DNA from: Takashimella koratensis
Lineage: Eukaryota; Basidiomycota; Tremellomycetes; Trichosporonales; Tetragoniomycetaceae
Reading direction: 5' to 3'
DNA: 64,000 nucleotides
Assembly (NCBI GenBank): GCA_003116875.1
Contig: BCKT01000011.1
Coordinates: 999,771 to 1,063,770, forward strand
A program made the position numbers and the translations under genes. Below the pieces are notes generated by a model. That model had not been told where the DNA came from, did not search any database, and saw only the letters and a program-made list of their open reading frames with translations. Of the stretch, positions 46,649 through 57,945 are shown in pieces (the stretch's first letter is position 1; every line of letters starts with the position of its first letter).

Positions 46649-47335
46649 CCCCCTTCCCCCCGTCCTCTTCTTCTCTCTCCGTCTCTTCCACTCTCTCAAT
46701 CCTCCTGTCTCGCTTCAGCTCTGACCTCATTTCTCACCACCCTCGTCTTTCGATCGAAACGCAGCTCTGTGCGCTGCCTGTGCATTCTACAATCACGTCT
46801 GTGCTATAAAGAGCCTCATCTCCACCTCCTGTCTCAACCTATCTTCTACGTTGACGACCACCTTTCGACCTTCCAGTCTTCCAAACCGACCCTTCCGTCC
46901 CGCTCTTGCCTGCCTGTTCACACCCACTGTATCATAAATTGGGTCTGTATCAGCACGTTCTCATCCACTCCCACCCTTGCGACAGAGTCTGCGTTTCAGC
47001 CTTCGTCGTTGAGTCTCTGGCATCTTATATCACCCACCTTGTCGTCTTCGACAGACAACAGACCACATCACCCCTCACCCTTCACTCGTCTCTCGCCCCC
47101 GCCACCGGCTGTCTTACCATACCTAGTCCATACCTAGTCACATACCCACACTCTACGCCCACACGGCTTCACACTCGTTCGCCTACACCTCACCAAGGTT
47201 GCTCCACACCCTCGAGCGCGGTCCGTTCCCTCTCCCTTTCACACGCTCCCGCGACCGGCTCGTAGGATTCCCCCTCACCACCACCGCGTCCCATCATTCC
47301 CCCCGAGACCAACCTTCTCCTCTCCCGTATCCACC
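44220..47335. other. Long divergent intergenic region, CKS1 / DUF1996
   Basis: The 3.1 kb region holds no gene I can support. Pyrimidine-rich sequence with a 74-nt C run dominates 46100-47330, and ORFs there are proline/leucine/serine translations of this bias. A CTGACTCTGGTT-type repeat lies at 45370-45402. Confidence 0.5.
46573..46646 (+). repeat. Poly-C homopolymer, 74 nt
   Basis: Seventy-four consecutive C, followed by GG and further C runs. It lies about 690 bp before the DUF1996 start codon. Confidence 0.95.
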
Positions 47336-50056
47336 ATGTTCCGCCTCCTCCTCCCCCTCTTGGTCGTCGCCGCCTCCACCCCACTTGTTGTCGCCGACAG
47401 CACCGACGCGGACCACTGGATCCTCACTTATCTATCCACCATTGCTGTTGCGCGTATCGACCCAATCATCTCGCCCGGTGGAGTTAGTGCACACGTCCAT
47501 AACATTGTCGGAGCGTCGAACTTTGGCAGTACGTCACCCCTCTTTTCCCTTTTCCTTCAATCCCTCTCTTACTTCCTCCTCCATCCCCATTCCTCCTCTT
47601 CCCTCTTTCCTTTTCTCCATCCACCACCTAGCTCTGAGACGACTAACCCCTCCTTCAGACCAATTGCTCGACTATGACACCCAACAGTCCGCGTCATGCT
47701 CTTCTGCCATCGTTGGTGCCGACAAGTCCAACTACTGGTCTCCGTGAGCCCCTCTTCTCCTCCTCCCTTCTGTTCACCCCCTCCTTCCCTTTCCCTCTTT
47801 TCTCCACCATTCGTCCCCACCTGTCCCCACCCACCTCTACCCGAACCCAGCTAACCCCTCTCCCACCAGTATGGCATACTACATCAACGCCAACGGTACT
47901 TACGAGCCCCTCCTCGGTGCTTCTCGTATCTACTACTTCAACAAAGCGACCAATGTCCAACCCTTCCCCAAAGGACTCCGCATGATCTCCGGCTTCGCCG
48001 TCACTCGCAACAACAGTGCGATTCAAGCCCAGGGTCTCGCTTTGGCATGCGATGGACAAACGCAGACGCAGTGGTTGCCGAACGGGACTAGTTATCCGAA
48101 CGGATGTAGTTCACTTAGTTTGGGGATATATCTGCCCAGTTGCGGGTGGGCGAACCAGTCTCTCGATTCCAGCGACCACTTGTGAGTGAAGGAGAAACAG
48201 CTACGGGTATCCGAGTTCGTGATAGTTGTTGACAGAGTCGTAGCTCGCATATGACTTGGCCGGTGGATTCAGGTGGCGGTGAGACATGGATCGACGTCAA
48301 TGGCGCCAATTGCCCTGATTCTCATCCCATTAAGGCAAGTCTACTCGGACTTGATTCATAACCTGCTGCTGACTTCCTTCCCAGTACCCTACCATTTTCG
48401 CAGAGGTGAGTATTGAATTAGCCGAGCGTTTTGTGAGACAGAGACACAAGCTTACCTCGGATACTAGTTCAATTACTGGTTTAGTGACAACCAGCCGTGG
48501 CGAGGCGGGGATGGCGAGATCAACATCGCCCTTGCGACCGGTGACACCACGGGCGGAGGCTTCCATCTCGATTTTTACAACGGGGTACGTGGTACGACTT
48601 GGACAAGACAATCACCAAGAATCAATGGAGGGATTAGATATCCCAGAGCTTTGAAACTGATCTTTGAAACTTAGTGGGACGAGAACGTCTTGACCGAGGC
48701 CATTGCGCAATGCGGGTTTGGCAACGGTGTTGGTGATCAGCCCCAGAACTGTGCCCCCTTCCAAGCATCTTACAACCAATCTGAGACTTATGCCTGTATG
48801 CTCGAGGGCCAGATCCCCGACGAGTAAGTCGTGGTTTTTCGATGTCGCCTTGAGCTCCATTCAGACGCTGACCGATGACTGCTACAGGGACGTCGGTTTT
48901 TATCGACCCCTGACTTCGTTACCTGGCTGTAACCCTTTGTGGACGGCGAGTATGCCCGATGTGCACCCGACTTGCACGTCAACTTCGACGCCGGGATGGA
49001 CTGCGCCCAACGTCTACTTCCAGAACCTCAAGGTGAGTCGCGTTCTTTCCCCACTCACCACGCGCATTCATTGTCCTCTCGCTTCCTTGTAATCGAGCTA
49101 ACTCTTCCTTCTCGTAGTACTTTGAGCACGTTCCACTGGCCCTCGCTGAGGCAGTGGGCATCACCGACCTAACCTCCCTCATCCCTGCTGTGGGGGACGT
49201 GGGCGCATCCAGTATCCTCGCATGGGGGACTTACGGCTCGGACGTAGCCAACGAGATCGTAGGCTCAGGTACCGACATTCTCGCAAACGCCGCCAAAACG
49301 AGTGAGGCTCATCGGTCATTGAATTTGAGAAGGGACCACCAAAGCAATCTTTACCTCTCATTGTGCGCAATTAATTACGAGTGGGAGTACCCGAAAGGGA
49401 CCCTTCGTCTTTTCTTTTGAGATTGATTCGCTCGAGTGGTCCTAGAAACAAACTTGATTACAGTACACTGACACTTTTTGTTCGTTTTTGGTTCACACAG
49501 TTCTGGGTCTCTTGTCCAACGGATCGTCACAGGCTTCGTCGTCTTCTTCGTCGTCTTCTAGTACAGTGGCAGCCACCGTGGCTGGCTCTCAGACCACTTC
49601 TTCAGCAACTTTCGCAACGGCATCGACGACTGGTGGACTTCTCGGTGTCGCCAATCTGGCAGCCCAGGTATCCTCCTCGTCATCATCCTCTTCTTCTTCG
49701 TCGTCTTCAACCACGTCGACGACCACCACGACGACAGCATCGACGTCTCCGACCGCCGCACAGCTCAGTACCGCTACCGGCACTGGTCAGATGTGCAAGT
49801 AAGTCCCCCTCATCACCCTATCTGCTCATATCTGCTCCCCCTTTACTTTCCTTCCATCCTTCAATCTCTTGCTAACACTTTGAACCCCAGGCGGAAAACA
49901 CGCGTCGTGAAACGTAATAAACGATCTCAGACTCACGAAGGCGGTGTGAGACTTGACGAACGCACTGATCGTTCCGAACAGCTTGATTCGCACCGTGCTC
50001 GAAGGTCGCGTCGTGATAGTCTCAAAGTCGGAGTTCATGGTGGTCGAAACGCTTAG
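47336..50056 (+). CDS. Secreted DUF1996 protein with Ser/Thr-rich stalk
   Basis: The start ATG at 47336 gives a signal peptide (MFRLLLPLLVVAASTPLVVA). The DUF1996 domain includes ARIDPIISPGGVSAHVHNIV, SNYWSP, KGLRMISGFAVTRNNSAIQA, SSDHFRSSHMTWPVDSGGGE, GANCPDSHPIK, TGGGFHLDFYNGW and YACMLEGQIPDEDVGFYRPL. After the domain come a spacer, a Ser/Thr-rich O-glycosylation-type stalk (49500-49795) and a basic tail ending VGVHGGRNA at TAG 50054-50056. About ten introns are present; the one at 48335-48383 has a GC donor, and the exon after it is only 21 nt. Family function is unknown; members are secreted fungal proteins. The basic tail differs from a GPI signal. The exact 3' exon is less certain than the rest. 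Confidence 0.88.
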
Positions 50057-51388
50057 AAGAATCGTCATGACATGTCGAAGTGTCTGATTCTTCTGGCAAG
50101 AACACCACGGACGACAACGACGATGACGATGACGAGGACGAGGTCGATGATCCACCATGACGATTAAAATGATAAATGATAACGCGATGACGATACGACG
50201 ATACCCATCTTCATTTCAATCGTAACACCCATGCGGTACATCTCATCATATCACATACCTTTACGTACAGAGCTGGCTCTATGCGTTAACAGAGCTGGCT
50301 CTCTGCGGTAATCCTTTTCCCCTTTGTGTTTTGCCTTTTCTCTTCCATTTCTTTTGTTTGTTTGAAGGATCAAGTTCAAGTAGTAGATAAGAATAAAAAC
50401 CACCCAGCAATGTATGTGTATACCCGATGCAAATTGACAGAGACGCGTCCAGTCTCGGTCGGATTCAGCCTGTGCCAACTTGAGAATCATTTGCGTTCGC
50501 TCATCACAATACAATACATTCGATGCTTGACTTTCATCGCTCAAAACCCATTCTTGCATAGTCCCTCTTTGAGACTATCCTTCCTACTCTTCTCACGACC
50601 AACCCAGGGAGAAAGGGTACAAATAGATATCGAGTTGGTAAAACCATGACCTGAAAAAGAAAAATCAAAGACAAGTTGATGAAGAGATGACCAGTGAAGG
50701 GAAGAAAAGAGAAGGAGAGAGCAAGATGGGTGCGAAGGAAGACTAACACCGACGTATGGGCGGTCCTATTTATAGTTTGGGAGAGTTGATAGTGTGAGAA
50801 TGTGGGAAAAAGGGATTAAAGGTGGTTGATTGAATCTAAAACAAGAACGGGAACGAGTTTAACGAGTTTCTCACGAATGGGAATCACACACATGTACAAG
50901 GTCAGAGAACATTGAGATGAGATGGAGCCGAAAGGGAATAGGGAAAAACGTGATGAGGGACAGCAAGTGGGTTGTCCGGTATGCAGAGGTATGTGTTGCT
51001 GGGTATATCGGGACGGAGGGTTAGGAACCCCTCGTCGAATCGACAATCGGTGGTCTCTCGCGAGTTGTTGATATCGCGATGACGCATGGTAACGATAGTG
51101 GTGGATGTGGGTAGTTCGAAACGTGAATGAAGACTGGTCTTTGCCAATGTTCAATGGTCGAAGGTTGGTGATATATGCAGTTGCGTGAAAGTAGACCGGC
51201 CACTGTTCCAAAGAGTAGGCGTCGGTCCGTGTTTGAGTCGTTACGAGCGTTCAAATGAGGTGCTAGGAGTATCGCTTGATCCTAGGTGAGAACCAGGTCA
51301 AGGTCGAGGCTGAGATTCGTTTAAGAGTGTAAGGCAGAGCGAGTTGAAGGCCATGCGCGTTGCCGAGTCGGCAGTTGTTGGACCCAAC
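50057..51388. other. Convergent intergenic region, DUF1996 / Caf40
   Basis: The 1.3 kb region includes a short acidic-codon repeat (GACGAnGACGA) at 50110-50150 and a repeated AGAGCTGGCTCT at 50270 and 50290. ORFs are short and unrecognised. Confidence 0.5.
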
Positions 51389-53266
51389 CTACTCTTGGCG
51401 TTCGGAGAGGTTCATGAGTAGCGTCTGGAGACATCGTTTCGTGACGAGGTCGCCCTTGAGTAGACCGTTAAATGTCCCGTCCTTCAGTTGGTCCGGGAGG
51501 CATGCTCGGAGCGCTTCTCTTGCCCTGATATGGTAGTCCATTATCAGCTCCAGTCTAGGATACCTTTCGCGTACTTCGCTCCCTCCATCCCACCCGCCTC
51601 TCCGTTCCCCTCTCAGGTGTACTCACCTCGGGTTGTCGCTCATGCGGAGGTAACACCTAACGACATGCTTCAACAGCCTGACCGCCTGTGTCTCCTGCAA
51701 GGCCGTGACCATATTCGCAAGAACCTGCCCGACGGCGTAGAACCGCTCATACGTCTGACAGATGTACTGTAGGCCCAGATCATCGTGGAGGATTTTCTGA
51801 ACAATGAAGATGGCGACGGTCTTGGAGAGTTCGGAACCGGTTTCCATGATTCGAAGGCAGAGGGGGATGATCTCGGTCGAGAGGAGGAAGTTGATCACGT
51901 CCGAGTTTTCGTTTTGCTACAAGTTGTGTCAGCATGGCGCAAAGCCTAAAGGAAGCTAAGAGACAAGAATAGGACAATCAGGGGAAGACTGGACGATACT
52001 TACCTTGACGAGGGCGCCAATGACACCGAGCGAGGTCAAGCGGAGGTACTCGAATGGCCGCGTCTTACTGGTCGTGTTGAGGAACGGGTAGAGGAACAAC
52101 GGAATGTGTGCTAATGGTGGCCACGCATTGACAAAGACATACCAAATCCAGACGAAGAAAGCATGAGATCAGCTCAACATCATTACGACAAGCCCCACAC
52201 CTCCAACGTGGTTGCCCAAGAAACCAGTACCCACCGTTGAGGAAGAGACCGCGGGTCTCGTGGTGGCTCGCGACGCATTGCAAGAGTGCGAGGGCGTTGC
52301 AGACGCGGTTCGAAGCGTGAGCCGAGAGCGAAGGAGGAGAGAGAACGGGGTAGACGTTGACAATCTCCATAAGCAGGGACGACATGATGCCTGGGAGGTG
52401 TCAGCGCGTCTGATGATTAACTATAGAGACGCTAGTAACGTCGCTGACCACCTCGCAACTTCGCTACTCGACCTGTATCACTCACCAAAGCTACCCCACA
52501 ATACCAGCGCGAGATCCTCGTACATCTCCCTCTTCTTACTCAACTCCAATAGTGCTTCTTCTCTGCTCTCCGAATCGAGCAACTGCGTAATGAGGGCGTA
52601 AATCTTCTCTTCCTCGCTTCCGGCGGGCGGTGGTGCTCCGTTAGGGAGGAGCAAGAGTTTGCCTGTCCCAGTGGATGCGCCGTTGCTTGGTCCCGTGCCT
52701 GCGACGGCGGCAGCGGCAGCGACGACTGCGGCCGCGGCGGCTGCTGGGTTCTGAGGAGTCGTCGAGGGTGGAGGGTAGTGTCCAACTGGTCCGGAGGGCG
52801 CGCTTCCGGCCACAGCGCTGGAAGAGCCGGGGCCAGGGCTGACCCCGGGAAGAGGAGGGAGAGGGGTCGCGCTGCTGCTCCCAGGTCCAGGGGGGTTGTT
52901 AAGGTGCATCGAGAGGTTGTGAAGGAGGAGGGAAGATCCAGGTCCGTTAGGGCCATTAGGACCACTGGGACCACTTGGACCGTTGAGACCATTGGGACCG
53001 TTCATACTCCCTCCCATCCCCTTCTGCTGCGGCGCACCAAAGGGACTAGGGGCATTACTGATCCCTGCTCCTCCCGCACCACCGCCGTACCCCGTGTTGC
53101 CCGAGCGCGCAGAGAGCATGCTCGTCACGGGGCTCGGGTTGCGGTAATCGGGCGGTGGCATACCGGGTGCGCTAGGGAGTGGAGGAGGCCAGCCAGAAGA
53201 GAGGAGCTGCCCGTCTTTGTCTGGAGGTGGAGGGGCGGTCGATGGACGCGATTGAGAGGCGAACAT
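51389..53266 (-). CDS. CAF40: CCR4-NOT complex subunit Caf40/CNOT9 (Rcd1)
   Basis: Caf40 is the armadillo-repeat subunit of the CCR4-NOT mRNA deadenylase. The start ATG at 53264-53266 opens a 220-residue disordered N-terminus ([17 protein letters not shown]..) with a Gly-Pro-Asn repeat and a poly-Ala run. The conserved Rcd1 core follows: [129 protein letters not shown] and [20 protein letters not shown]. It ends MNLSERQE at TAG 51389-51391. Introns lie near 52393-52487, 52105-52230, 51917-52002 and 51524-51626. The core is near identical to the family pattern; the N-terminal extension is lineage-specific. Confidence 0.95.
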
Positions 53267-53744
53267 CGAGTAGGTAGGTGGGTGGGTGGGTGAATGGGTC
53301 GGGAGAGGAGAGAGGGAGGAGAGGAAGGGAGAAAGGAAGGGTGTGAGGTGGAGAGCGAGATTGAAGCGATTGAGATGTAGATAAGCGGCAAGGCGGCGAG
53401 GCAAAGGGTGACTGAGTGAGCGAGAGGCGGTGGTGCCAAGATGCAAGAGTGGATGGTGATGTGGTGGTCGGAGACGGTGAGGATGAGGATGAGGATGGAT
53501 GAGTCAAGGTCTAGATCAGAGTCGAGGTTGAGATGCAGCGAGCGAGTGAGTGAATACTGGGTGACTGTGTGGCAGGGGAAAACGCCGAAGTGGCAGCACG
53601 TGGGCAACACGTGTTTTCAATTAGCTCCTGCTTTTGCTGCAGTCGTGCATGTACATGTTGGCTAGGATAAGCGAGCTCAACAACGCTCATCTGGACTCTA
53701 GAAGGTCTTACGACCCCCAGATATGTCCAAGTTTGTCTATTCTT
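53267..53744. other. Intergenic region, Caf40 promoter
   Basis: No gene is seen. The sequence is GA-rich near Caf40 and holds the 5' leader of Caf40 and the 3' end of the next minus-strand gene. Confidence 0.5.
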
Positions 53745-55221
53745 CTAGTCTCTAGGGGATTCTTGGTCTCCCGCACGGGCGCCAAGCAACGTGTTTTCCT
53801 CGTTGTCCAACCTCACCGAGGTTGACTCATCCGAGTACCTCCACCACGCGAGGAATTGCGGGTGACGGTTGATCGCTGTCGTCCCGACCGATATGAACAG
53901 CAGGACCGCGACGATACCTACAAAATGCGCGACCTTGGCTCGTTCGGGGTACCGAGCAGGCTCGTCGTGAAACCCCAGGAGTAATTTAAGACCCGGCTGC
54001 GCGGCCACGATCTGGACAGTGCTGATCGACTGGTCGAAGAGACGGTGCTTGAAGGCTGATACGACGTCGGTCTCGCTATTCTGGATAACGGAAGAGGATG
54101 AGGAGTCGGAAGAAGAAGGGATGGGAGCAGATTGCGCGCGACTGTAGTCGTATCGCAAGTTGATGGCGATCTGGAGTCAGAACCAGGGTCAGTAGAGAAC
54201 TTACGAGTAAGGCTGGGAAGTAGTACTTTGCAGCGATTGACAGAGACGTCGAATATGTTGAGATGCCGAGAATGTATTGGGCCACGTCCTTGAGCGGATC
54301 GAGGGCGACCATGACGGTAGCTGCGAGCTGGAAGTTTTAGCTACACTCGACCCCTGACTCTGGGCCACTGGAATGGTCGCATAACACCGGCACTGGGTTC
54401 AAGTTACACCTACGGCCAGGACTAGATTCATCACCACGATGCCTCGGACAGACAATGTTGAGATCCGTACGTTCACCAGCAACACCATGAGGATTGCAGC
54501 TGGCACGAGAGCACGAATGACCACCACCTCGTGCGCTGCCTCGATCATTGCGACTGACGAGATCAGAAGACCTTGAGCGTAGAAGGGTTCCCGTCTAACC
54601 GTCGGCTGGTCCGGAGCCGGACTAGGAAAAGCGATACTGATCAGTGTCGGTTTTCCACAGCGCATCGAGGTCGCTTCCGCTCGGCGCTGGGGGGTTGAAG
54701 TGGACTGCAAGTAGTTTGTCTCCAAAGCCTGGAGAATCAGGATAGGTGTAAGTGAGGAAGGGGACGTACGGATGCAATGATGACGGAGAGGACAAGCCAT
54801 TCGAGCAAACTAGGGATCGTAAGACGAGGAACAAAATGGCTCCAGCCGAATATCATGAGACCTAGAGCGAGGGAGTGGAGCAGGATAGACCAAGCAGTCG
54901 GAACAGTGGACAAGAATGAAGGGTTGCGTTGGACCTTAGTCAACGGGATCGAATCATCTTCGTAAGAGCAGACAGATAGCTGGGTTGACAGTCAGCGTTA
55001 AGTACAAGCCAGTGAATCACGGAGAGAGCAAGATGAAGCCACTGGGGTAGAGAGACTAGGGGACATGGAGATACGGAGATGAGAGGAAATGAGCGCGGAG
55101 GAATACTTGCTTGGAGTACACGATGGCTCGAGACCCTAATCGCGCCGACGCAAGCGATGTTAGTGACCAGAGGCCTGGCCAACTCCCACCACTGGTACAG
55201 CGTACTGATGTCCAACTCCAT
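53745..55221 (-). CDS. Orphan multi-pass membrane protein, tandem copy A
   Basis: The start ATG is at 55219-55221 (MELDISTLYQWWELARPLVT). Six exons encode, in order, LACVGAI-type TM1 (NIACVGAIRVSS), LSVCSYEDDSIPLTKVQRNP, TM segments near AWSILLHSLALGLMIFGWSH and LLEWLVLSVIIAS, a loop TNYLQSTSTPQRR, further TMs (AQGLLISSVAMIEAAHEVVV, ALVPAAILMVLLVNVRISTL, GIVVMNLVLAV), IAAKYYFPALLV and a C-terminal segment with NLRYDYSRAQSAPIPSSSDS, TM IVAVLLFISVGTTA and PQFLAWWRYSD. I estimate 7-9 membrane segments. It ends QESPRD at TAG 53745. The first membrane block loosely recalls the N-terminal region of ABC-type transporters, but no ATPase domain exists. Copy B has the same exon order and size. Confidence 0.75.
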
Positions 55222-55746
55222 GGTGACCAACGATGATTGACAGTGGAAGGAGAGGAAGAAGAGGACGGAGCGGTATCGTTGTTTGTTCGTCCAGGTTATT
55301 TTTAGGCAGGTACGCCGAGGTACACTGCCAGAGAGCTCTGGTTGCAGGAATGGCAAGGATGAAATGTTACGCATGACCCGATTAGGCATGCGTCTCTCGG
55401 CCGAATCAATATGACCAGGCATTTTCCGGCGCGAACAATGCGCGATGTATCTACGTGATCATGGGTAAAACGTTGGCAAAACCGGTCTCAAACAAGTCTC
55501 AACGTGAGCTCAACCTTTTTGAGCAGGCACTTGCTTAAAGGCATCATCACATCAGCAAACGACCCTGAGCCCATGTTGAGTCCAGACAGTGCTGGCGAAG
55601 TTTTACCAAATTGTTGGCGAAACACACAGAAGCCGAAGAATCGTCTGCAGTCATGGCCAAGGCAGCCAGGCTTAACCACTCATACCTAAACCCTGATATT
55701 ATCTAGTGAGCTCATACCCATCTATGATCGTCTATCGTTCTTATTT
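55222..55746. other. Intergenic region between the tandem copies
   Basis: It holds the promoter of copy A with the conserved 30-bp element at 55361-55390. No other gene is seen. Confidence 0.6.
55361..55390 (-). promoter_or_regulatory. Conserved 30-bp element upstream of copy A
   Basis: It matches the element at 57366-57395 at 29 of 30 positions. The core on the plus strand is GCATGACCCGATTAGGCATG, with GCATG repeated directly. It lies 140 bp before the start codon. Confidence 0.7.
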
Positions 55747-57191
55747 CTAGCTGGATTCCTGGTGTCTCTCTGCATGTGCCAGTGCTCTCTCCTCCCTGTC
55801 CAATCTCACCGACCTCGACGGCTCCGAGTATCTCCACCAAGCAAGGAATTGAGGTTGGCGGCTTACCGACGCAACCGAGAAGAGTAGCAGAAGCGTGTCG
55901 CTCACGAGACCAGTCAAGTGGGCAGCTCGTTCGGGGAATTGTCCAGGGTCACCATGAGACGCCAGAAGCCGTTTAAGACCGGGCTGCATGGTCGTGATCT
56001 GGAAAAGAAAGAACAAGCGGTCGAAGAGAGGGTGCGCAAATGTTGATACTAAGTCGGTGTCGCCCAATCCAATGGAGGAAGTGGACGGTGTGGATGAAAG
56101 GCTGGCGGATGATACAGCTCGGCTGTAGTCGTACCTCAGGTTGACGCCAAGCTGCTGATGAGTGAAACATAGGAGGAAAAGCTTACGAATAGGGCCGGGA
56201 AGTAGTACCTTGCGGCAACAGGGAGAGATCTTGAGTAGCTTGAGATCTCGGGAAGGAGAGAAACACTGTTTTTTCCGGAGTCGAAGGCGATGGTGGCGAT
56301 AGCAGCGAGCTGCGCAAGTCAGCTGTGGGCGATATCTAACTCTTGATACCCGACGTCGAAATCCGGCGGCAGACCTGGTGGGGACGAGATGCCTACTACA
56401 AGGATCACGTGGGTCATCACGAGCCCACGAATGGATATCGGTGAGATTTGCAAGTTCACCAGCAACACCATAAGTGTAGCCGCCGGTATGAGCGCCCTGA
56501 TGACCTCGACGTCATGGACCTTCTCCACCATCGTGATCGCCGCGAGAAGTATACCCGCTGCGTAGAACCCTGCGTGTGGGGTGGTTGGATGTTCCGGTGC
56601 CGGTGCTGGAAGTTCAAAACTGATAAACCCAGGCATCCGCGATCGTGTGATTTCTGCCTTTGCCCGACCTTGGGGCGTCGATGAGGACTGGAAGTAGATC
56701 GTCTCAAGAGTCTGTGGGTGTCAGGGGGTCCCAAGCTGGCGGAAGTACGTACTGATCCGAAGATGTGGGAGAGGACGAGCCATCCGAAGAGATCACAGGC
56801 AGTGAGACGAGGAAAAAGGAAGAGGATTATGCAAACGGAAGCCAGGAGGAAAGAGGCGATGTAGAGTAAGGTGTCAGAAACGAAAAGGGTGAAGGAGGGC
56901 CGAGGAAGGTTGGTGTCGGACTGGGTCTTGGGGATCGAGTCGTCCTTGCTAGCACAGGCAGACAGCTGGTTAGGTCAGCACATGCTTGACTGGATTTAAG
57001 AGGACTGAAGTACTCGGGTGGATGACCATTCAAGTCACAGACAAAGGGCAGAAGCAAGGAGATACGGCCAGAAGACGTACCTGGAGCAACCGATAACTCG
57101 AGACCACAACAGCCCCGACACATGCTAGATCAGTAACCAGCGGCTTGGCTATCTCCCACCACCGGTACACCGTATCCAGATCGAGCTCCAT
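55747..57191 (-). CDS. Orphan multi-pass membrane protein, tandem copy B
   Basis: This is a paralogue of the gene at 53745-55221 with matching exon order. The start ATG is at 57189-57191 (MELDLDTVYRWWEIAKPLVT). Shared landmarks are ACVGAVVVSSYRLLQ, LSACASKDDSIPKTQSD, LFGWLVLSHIFGS, LETIYFQSSSTPQGR, AAGILLAAITMVEKVHDVEV, RALIPAATLMVLLVNLQISP, ARYYFPALFV, NLRYDYSRA, MQPGLKRLLASHGDPGQFPE and PQFLAWWRYSEPSRSVRLDR. It ends HQESS at TAG 55747. Divergence is even along the protein with charged loops less conserved, which suggests both copies remain functional. No family name is recognised. Confidence 0.75.
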
Positions 57192-57945
57192 TATAGCCTT
57201 ATATCGTCGATGAAGAGGAAGAGGAAGAGGATGAGGAGGAAGAGGAAGAGGCAGAGGACAGAGCGGTGCGGTTCATTTACTTATTGTTTGATACGATGTA
57301 GGGGGAGGTTATTTATAGAGGAGCAAAGCCAAGGAGGTTAGTTATTACCGCAGAGCGCAGAGGGTGAAATGTTACGCATGTCCCGATTAGGCATGTTGTG
57401 TTACGGCCGAGACGAGCGTCGGAGTGAGAAAAGAGCAGTTGTTTCAAGAGAGATGTTGTAATTGCATTGAACGACCTCGTACATGACGGATGGATTCACA
57501 AGGTCTTCAACTCCAAGGCATCTATTATAGCCCACACAACCTCAAGATGAACAGAGTTGAACTTGATGGGACTGATTCGTGATGGCCAAGTACGTGGCAT
57601 TGTGGAGATGATGGACAAGAAGGATAAAAAAAAGCTACCATAACTTTCCTAGTTGAAGCCGACGACGACACAGTTGATTTGGAGGAGCAAACGACGAAAC
57701 TTGATCCTAAAAATTGGATGAAAGACACACACAGAGAGGACGAAGAATGATGATGCGCAAGGAGATCTATTATCACGAAAGAGAAGACTACTGAACTAAA
57801 CAAAACTACCTGTTGACTACTACGTATTCTCGATTCGCACCCCTCCTCTCCTCAATCATCACTCCCCTCTCTCGACACCAATGGCAGACAAAGCGACGTC
57901 CCCCACTTCCCTCCCACCCCTACCCTTTCTGCCCGAGCCAGTCGC
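57192..57945. other. Intergenic region, copy B promoter and importin 3' end
   Basis: It holds the conserved element at 57366-57395 and GAGGAA repeats at 57210-57255. No gene is seen. Confidence 0.55.
57366..57395 (-). promoter_or_regulatory. Conserved 30-bp element upstream of copy B
   Basis: The core on the plus strand is GCATGTCCCGATTAGGCATG, one base different from the copy A element, 175 bp before the start codon. A CGGCCGA follows about ten bases later in both copies. Confidence 0.7.

Noticed and set aside
46136..47137. 333-aa ORF with a proline run
   Set aside because: It is a translation of poly-C and pyrimidine-rich non-coding DNA; no conserved segment is present.
52778..53293. 171-aa plus-strand ORF
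   Set aside because: It is the antisense shadow of the low-complexity N-terminus of Caf40.
53745..57191. ABC transporter identity of the tandem membrane genes
   Set aside because: The first helices recall such proteins, but no Walker A, signature or Walker B motif occurs in either copy.
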